From the NCBI GenBank assembly GCA_025937075.1, contig JAICSD010000253.1, positions 1 to 6,719 of the forward strand: a DNA stretch of 6,719 nucleotides. The letters run 5' to 3'. Each line of letters opens with the position of its first letter. Within the stretch, counting starts at the first letter, position 1. Source of the DNA: Vicinamibacteria bacterium (GTDB taxonomy: Bacteria > Acidobacteriota > Vicinamibacteria > Vicinamibacterales > 2-12-FULL-66-21). Made by a program: the position numbers and the translations under genes. The notes under the pieces are model-generated. The model worked only from the letters and a program-made list of their open reading frames with translations. It had not been told where the DNA came from and searched no databases. Below, piece after piece: positions 1 through 4,606 of this stretch.

Positions 1-227
1 ACCGGGGCCGTGATGAAGTCCGCGATCCGTCCGGTGCTCGAATCCACCATCGGCGCGGCATCCAGTTCCGTCCAGCCGGTGTCGTGTTCGCGAATCGCAA
101 GAAGGATCGCATTGGCCCGCAACCGCTCCAGAAGCGGCGCGCAATGCCGCATGACTCGCAGCGCGAGACGCGCGTGATCCGGCTGCGTGATCAGCCAGAG
201 GTGGTCATCCACCGGCCTGACGATCAT
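1..227 (-). CDS. DUF3891 family protein, N-terminal part (runs off left edge)
   Basis: A minus-strand frame opens with ATG at 227-225 and stays open for 75 codons to the window edge, so the stop lies outside. The protein begins MIVRPVDDHLWLITQPDHAR and continues through an LLAIREHDTGWTELDAAP-like stretch and a TGRIADFITAP-like stretch. The order ITQPDHA, then AI-EHD-GW, then D-AP, then TGR-DF is what I recall for DUF3891 (PF13030), a family of unknown function. The conserved His and Asp residues (QPDH near 16-19, EHD near 49-51) could form a metal or catalytic site, but that is inference. The start is chosen because the family match begins immediately at this methionine; the upstream Shine-Dalgarno is weak (AGGG about 4 bases before ATG). 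The gene is divergent from the damaged permease on its right. No frame break is visible in the part present. Confidence 0.75.
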   Translation of the reverse strand, partial: MIVRPVDDHLWLITQPDHARLALRVMRHCAPLLERLRANAILLAIREHDTGWTELDAAPMVDSSTGRIADFITAP

Positions 228-331
228 GACGCCCTATGCCGCCGGCCTCAGCTATCATTCGCATGGCGTGCTGATTGTAACGCGCGCCACGAAGCGGAAG
301 GCATGAACGATTCGCGTGCCGAGGTAGGGGA
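228..331. promoter_or_regulatory. Divergent intergenic region between DUF3891 gene and ADOP permease
   Basis: These 104 bases separate two start codons pointing in opposite directions, so promoters for both genes would be expected here. No sigma-70-like box pair is convincing. On the minus strand TTACAA (complement of about 276-281) sits 15 bases upstream of AATGAT, a poor match and poor spacing. On the plus strand only TATCAT near 252-257 resembles a -10 box. The call rests on gene arrangement rather than a recognised motif. Confidence 0.3.
321..330 (+). promoter_or_regulatory. Shine-Dalgarno sequence fixing the permease start
   Basis: GAGGTAGGGG lies just upstream of the ATG at 332, with GAGG seven bases before the start codon. 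This supports 332 as the original start. The ATG at 303 opens a different frame that gives an Arg/Ser-rich product with no family resemblance. Confidence 0.6.
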
Positions 332-2162
332 ATGGCATTTCTCCGAGACATCCAGCAGGGCCTCGAGACGCTTCGCCGTGTCCCTGGCCTCGTCGCGGTC
401 GCGGTGACCACGCTGGCGCTGGGTATCGGCGCGAACACGGTCATCTTCAGCGTGATCTACTCCGTCCTGCTGAAGCCGCTGGTCTTTCCGGAGCCGGACC
501 GGCTGGTGCAGGTCTGGATGGCCTTCCCCGAGCGCGCGATTGACCGGGCGTCCTGGTCGCATGGCAACTTCTGGGATGCCCGCGGCATGGCTACCGCGTT
601 CGACGAGCTGGGCGCGATGCAATTCGGCGACACCAACCTGACGGGAATCGGCGATCCGGAAAAACTCGACGGCGCCCGGGGGCGCGACGCGGCGGCGCAT
701 CGTGGGCCTGCTCGTTGCCGAATCGCTGCTGTTGTCGCTGGCAGGGGCGGCGGCGGCCCTCCTGGTGTCGGTGTGGACCCTCGATCTGTTGCGTGCAAGC
801 CATGCCTGGGGCATCGCGAGGCTCGATGAAGTCGAGATCAATCGCTGGGTCCTGGCGTTCACGACGCTGATCGCTGTCCTGACGGGAATTCTCACCGGCC
901 TCGTTCCGGCATTCCAGGCGTCGCGCGGAGATCTCGCGCCGGCCTTACGCGAAGGCGAGCGTGGTGTCGCCGGAACGCCGCGCCAGCGGCGCCTGCGGGC
1001 AGCGCTGGTCGCCGCGGAGGTGGCACTCACGCTGGCGCTGCTCGTGGGTGCGGGGCTGCTGCTCAAAAGCTGTTGGGGTCCTGCTGCGCGCTGATCGCGA
1101 ATTCCAGACGGCGCAGCGCGTCATGGTCGAGTTGAACCTGTCGCCGCAGTACGGCGCGGAGGAAGGCAAGCGCGCGCAACACTTCGTTTTCGATTTCGAG
1201 TCGCGCCTCCGGAGCCTGCCCGGAACGATCTCGGTCGGCGCCGTGAGCGGACGTCCCCTGAGCCCTGGCAGCACGGGGATGGGTATCGTCGCAGCCGAGC
1301 GGCCCGACGAGCGCTCCATTCCGTGGGCGAGCTGGCGGCTGATCACCAAGGACTATCTCCGGACAATGGGTGTGCCGCTTCTCAGAGGCCGACTGTTCGA
1401 CGAGCGCGATCTCATTGGGAAACCGTGGCGCATCATCGTCAGCCGGCGGCTCGCAGATCTGCTCTGGCCCGGACAGGATCCCCTCGGGCGGCAGGCGATT
1501 CTGTGGAAAGGTCAGGGCAACCAGAAAGCGAGGTCATCGGAGTCGTTGGGGACATGCGTGAACGCGGCCTTTCGGAGCCGCCGACGCTCGCGGTCTATCT
1601 GCCGATCTACGGCTCGGGTGCCGATCACATGTACTTCGCCATCCACACGAGCGCCTCGCGCGAGGCGCTCGTACCGATGCTGCGCGCTGCCTTGTCGACC
1701 ATCGATCCAGCGCTTCCCCTCTCGGAAGTCGAGACGCTCGACGAGATCGTGTCGGCATCGACGGCGTCGCGGCGATTCAGCGTCGCTCTTCTGAGCGGGT
1801 TCGCCGTCGTCGCGCTGGCGCTCGCGCTGGTGGGCATTCTTGGCGTGACGTCGTACTCGGTCTCGCGGCGGACCGCCGAAATCGGCGTGCGCATCGCGTT
1901 GGGCGCCAGCCACCAGCGCGTGCTGCGCCTCATGGTGCTGCAGGGCATGAAGCCCGTCGTCGTCGGGATCGCCGTGGGGCTCGTCGCCTCTCTGGCGTTG
2001 TCTCGCCTCATCGCGAGCCTGCTGTTCGGCGTGACTGCGCGTGACCCGTTCACCTACCTGGGCGTGATCGTGCTGCTGGCCGCGACCGGAATGCTCGCGT
2101 GCATTCTGCCTGTCCGTAAGGCGCTGCGAGTCGATGTGGCGTCCGCGCTGCGCGCCGAGTAG
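332..2162 (+). pseudogene. ADOP-type (FtsX/MacB-like) duplicated permease, internally deleted and frameshifted
   Basis: The remains read as one acidobacterial duplicated orphan permease (TIGR03434-like), an inner-membrane protein with two MacB periplasmic-core plus FtsX modules. Frame 2 (332 to about 679) gives the N-terminus, TM1 with LALGIGANTVIFSV, and the PEPDRLVQVW and NLTGIGDPEKLDGAR motifs. Frame 0 (about 675-1070) resumes abruptly at GATRRRIVGLLVAESLLL, the late part of the first FtsX module, and runs to the second-module helix ending LLVGAGLLLKS. Frame 1 (about 1072-1521) carries the second periplasmic domain, with YLRTMGVPLLRGRLFDERD and DPLGRQAILW. Frame 0 (about 1521-2162) gives VIGVVGDMRERG, then AEIGVRIALGAS and three closing helices ending ALRAE. 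The sum is about 610 residues, against roughly 800 usual for the family; the rest of the first periplasmic domain and the following helix are missing. No ABC ATPase lies beside it, as expected for an orphan permease. Family identity is clear; whether the damage is real is less certain. Confidence 0.85.
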
Positions 2163-2183
2163 GTGTGTCGCGGAGCCGTTGCC

Positions 2184-3203
2184 CTACCGGCGGGGAACCG
2201 TACCAGCAATGATCAGCGCAACCGTGGCAAACAACTTGTCGCACGCGCTGGCGAGCGACGCGGCGCGCGCACGAACGCGATCCGCCGAGAGGCGCTGAAT
2301 GATCGCCGCGCGCAGCGGTTCCGCGACGCCCAGCAGTGCCGATAGACCGACGACCGCCGGCACGAACGCTGACGTATACAGAAGCGCGGCGCCCAAAATC
2401 AGGATGCCCAGCCCACACAGACCGAGCTGAAGGCGCAGGTCCGCCCACAGCCGCTTCGCGAGCAGGGCTCCGGCAGCTTCCGCGAGTGTAACGGTCGCGA
2501 TCAGCAGCGTCGTGCCCGCGGGAGTGGCACACCGCGCGGCCTGGGCGACAAACGCGGTGGCGCCGGCCGCTGCGCCGAGCAAGGACGCCGGCGCGATGAC
2601 CGCAGCCAGCCGAGCAATCCGCAACGAGTCGCGGCGCGTCGAAGGCGGCGCGCTCGATCCGTCGTGCGGCGCAGATGCCGCACCGACCGCGTCAGCAGGC
2701 GGTTCGACCATCACGCACGCGATGACCAGACCAACGATCGCGAGCGCTGTCTCCGCGATCCAGCCGGCGGCAAAGCCGACGCTTTCGACGATGACGCCGC
2801 CACTGATCGTCAATACGACAAGCGCGGCAAGCGTTGCCGCACGTGTGCCCGCTTCGATGCGCTGAAAATCGGCTTCGCGATCGAGCGCGCGGCAGGAGCG
2901 GTACAGAAGCGCCTGGTCGGCGCCGGATCTGAACGCGTCGCCGAGCGCCACGAGCAGGCTTGCCGTCAGCAGGCCGGGAACGCCGCTGGCGAGCCAGCAC
3001 GACAGCATGCCGACCACCTGCAGCGCGGAACCGGCGATCAGAGAGACGCGATGGCCGTACCGATCCGCGACCCATCCGGTAGGAATTTCAAGGGCCGTGA
3101 GCGCAAAATCGCCTGCCGCGAGGATCGCCGCGACGGCCGCCGGCGACACGCCGCGCTCCTGCACCCACCACAGCAGATACACCCCGTGCATGACGCCCTC
3201 CAC
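2184..3203 (-). CDS. MFS transporter, probably truncated at both ends
   Basis: The 339-residue product is almost wholly hydrophobic helices typical of the major facilitator superfamily. The loop between TM2 and TM3 has the signature EIPTGWVADRYGHR (about residues 39-52), matching the MFS A-motif subtype of small unclassified transporters. I count about eleven helices, with a long Pro/Ser/Ala-rich cytoplasmic loop near 165-195 between the two halves; substrate unknown. The GTG at 3203-3201 is the only ordinary start in this frame, yet it has no Shine-Dalgarno and cuts off half of TM1. The frame stays open 17 codons further upstream, reading ARNLRLYLPYHVAS, until a TGA at 3257-3255. The C-terminus ends LIIAGTVPRR in helix 11, with no helix 12. 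The gene follows the radical SAM gene in the same direction and converges on the permease remnant 21 bases away. It may be a pseudogene. Confidence 0.7.
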   Translation of the reverse strand: MEGVMHGVYLLWWVQERGVSPAAVAAILAAGDFALTALEIPTGWVADRYGHRVSLIAGSALQVVGMLSCWLASGVPGLLTASLLVALGDAFRSGADQALLYRSCRALDREADFQRIEAGTRAATLAALVVLTISGGVIVESVGFAAGWIAETALAIVGLVIACVMVEPPADAVGAASAPHDGSSAPPSTRRDSLRIARLAAVIAPASLLGAAAGATAFVAQAARCATPAGTTLLIATVTLAEAAGALLAKRLWADLRLQLGLCGLGILILGAALLYTSAFVPAVVGLSALLGVAEPLRAAIIQRLSADRVRARAASLASACDKLFATVALIIAGTVPRR

Positions 3204-3302
3204 GCTTGCGACGTGGTAAGGCAGATACAGCCGGAGGTTTCGAGCGTATGCGCATCAATTGGGAGGCATGGCTGTGTGCGTGCGCGTGAGCGTGTGCAGA
3301 TT

Positions 3303-4544
3303 CTATTCGAAGTTGCCCCGGACGCCCTGGAACCCGTGGCTCGCCTGCTTCAGCAGCCAGCGGATGACGCGGCCGTCGTTGTAGCACCAGCCCACGATGT
3401 GGTTCAGCGTCGAGTAGCAGTTCGGTTCGCACGTCACCTTCATCTCGTCGAGCTGCCGGCGATCGAACTGCGGCGATCCGACGACGCCCCAGTCGTGCGT
3501 CGCTGAATACATGGGGAAGCACGGCGCGAGCGTACCGTCGACGCGGATGATGAGCGTGTTCTGCCCCGCCCGGCAGTTCCATGGCTCGTAATGCGCGCCG
3601 CGGACGAAGCGCTTCATCTCCGCGAGCCGCTCGACCGAGTTCAGCATGCCATAGCCCGCCTTCTGCTTCTCGATGAGCCAGTCGATCAGCTCGTCCACCC
3701 TGTCGTGATCCTCAGGTCGGAAATAGGTCGGGTTGTCGTCTGTCAGGTGCTTGAAGTGTGCCTGCTCGATGAGCGGGGATTCGTTGATGTGGTAGTCAGT
3801 CGAGATCTTGTGCTCGTGCGCAATCTCCGTCAGCATCCGCACGTCGTCGAGATTGTTACGGCAGATGTTGATGTTGAAGAACACGGTGTAGCCGTATCGG
3901 TACTGCTTGTTCACCAGGTACTCGAACTGCGAGCGGACCGGTGACAACGCCTTTGGCAGGCCTGGCTTTTCGTCGACCGCGTCGACGGCGAGATTGAAGG
4001 TCGCGACGCCCGCGTCGGCCAGGCGATCGATCACCGGCGGCTTCAACAGCCGGCCGTTCGTGGGGATGTAGATCCAGAAACCCTTCTTCACCGCGTAGTA
4101 CACGACCTTGTGTACGAAGGGCGGCCGCAGCACGACTTCTCCGCCCATGAGGGCGAGCACGCGGCACGTCGTGGAATGCAGCCAGTCGATCGAGGCACGC
4201 GCGACCTCCTCGGTCATGCCCTTCACCCGGTTGTCGAACGAGTAGCAGTAGTGGCAATCCAGGTTGCACTTGTACTCGGTGAACAGATACGCGATGATCG
4301 GGTGAAAGTCGCCCGGCAGGAGGCGCGAGCGCACGAAGGGCACCGCCCAGCCGCGCATCGCGTGCCAGATCTTCGATGCGGGCCAGTGGCGCTCGCCGTC
4401 GCCAGGCAACGGCTCGTTCGTGAGCAGCTCCGGCCGCTGCGGAAACACCGGCTCCGGAAGCCTCAAGGCAGAGGGCTGGAATCGCGGCGGTGCCGCTCCC
4501 GCGAAGTCTTTCGTCAACCGGACGTCGAGTGGAAACGACGGCAT
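3303..4544 (-). CDS. Radical SAM protein with C-terminal cysteine cluster region
   Basis: The 413-residue product has a radical SAM core. YKCNLDCHYCY contains CX3CX2C (C93, C97, C100), which ligates the [4Fe-4S] cluster that cleaves S-adenosylmethionine. MGGEVVLRP (about 133-141) is the SAM-binding GGE motif with V in place of the usual P. Strands such as FWIYIPTNGRLLK (156-168) and ATFNLAVDAVDE (181-192) fit the partial TIM barrel. The C-terminal part has C324, then IRVDGTLAPC (C342), C372, C376 and C387, in a pattern reminiscent of SPASM or twitch domains that hold auxiliary clusters. An N-terminal ~80-residue segment precedes the core. The ATG at 4544 is supported by GGAG at 4556-4553 on the minus strand, eight bases upstream. 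It lies 62 bases downstream of the activase-related gene, suggesting co-transcription. The reaction cannot be named: peptide or small-molecule modification are both possible. Confidence 0.88.
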   Translation of the reverse strand: MPSFPLDVRLTKDFAGAAPPRFQPSALRLPEPVFPQRPELLTNEPLPGDGERHWPASKIWHAMRGWAVPFVRSRLLPGDFHPIIAYLFTEYKCNLDCHYCYSFDNRVKGMTEEVARASIDWLHSTTCRVLALMGGEVVLRPPFVHKVVYYAVKKGFWIYIPTNGRLLKPPVIDRLADAGVATFNLAVDAVDEKPGLPKALSPVRSQFEYLVNKQYRYGYTVFFNINICRNNLDDVRMLTEIAHEHKISTDYHINESPLIEQAHFKHLTDDNPTYFRPEDHDRVDELIDWLIEKQKAGYGMLNSVERLAEMKRFVRGAHYEPWNCRAGQNTLIIRVDGTLAPCFPMYSATHDWGVVGSPQFDRRQLDEMKVTCEPNCYSTLNHIVGWCYNDGRVIRWLLKQASHGFQGVRGNFE

Positions 4545-4552
4545 ACAACCTA

Positions 4553-4556
4553 CTCC
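4553..4556 (-). promoter_or_regulatory. Shine-Dalgarno of the radical SAM gene
   Basis: The minus strand reads GGAGTAGGTTGT followed by ATG (4544), giving GGAG with eight-base spacing. It decides the start. The same frame stays open for another 1.5 kb upstream through the activase gene, but that stretch translates to low-complexity Arg/Ala/Gly-rich sequence. Confidence 0.6.
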
Positions 4557-4565
4557 GACAACATC

Positions 4566-4606
4566 GTCCGCGTTTTCCGCGTCCGCGGCCCGCGTTGTCC
4601 GCGGCC
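4566..4606 (-). repeat. Short periodic CGCGGA repeat in the activase/radical SAM gap
   Basis: Read on the minus strand, this 41-base stretch holds five CGCGG(A/G) units separated by short spacers (roughly CGCGGACAA, CGCGGGC, CGCGGA, CGCGGAAAA, CGCGGAC). It fills most of the 62-base gap between the two genes, beginning just after the activase stop codon (TAG, 4609-4607). I recall similar low-complexity arrays of GCGGA or GCAGA units between genes in acidobacterial genomes. It does not form a terminator: there is no stable perfect stem followed by a T-run. Confidence 0.5.

Noticed and set aside
248..1066. 272-codon open frame on the minus strand opposite the permease
   Set aside because: Ser/Arg/Ala-rich low-complexity translation with no family resemblance, antisense to clear permease motifs.
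332..2162. Programmed ribosomal frameshifting as an explanation for the permease frame changes
   Set aside because: No slippery heptamer or downstream structure is evident at 1072 or 1521, and an internal segment of about 190 residues is missing as well, which frameshifting cannot explain.
2163..2215. Bidirectional terminator between the convergent permease and MFS genes
   Set aside because: Only short arms (GCCG/CGGC) can pair and there is no T-run on either strand.
2664..3506. 280-codon plus-strand open frame across the MFS and radical SAM genes
   Set aside because: Crosses two well-supported minus-strand genes and gives an Arg/Asp/His-rich product typical of antisense frames in GC-rich DNA.
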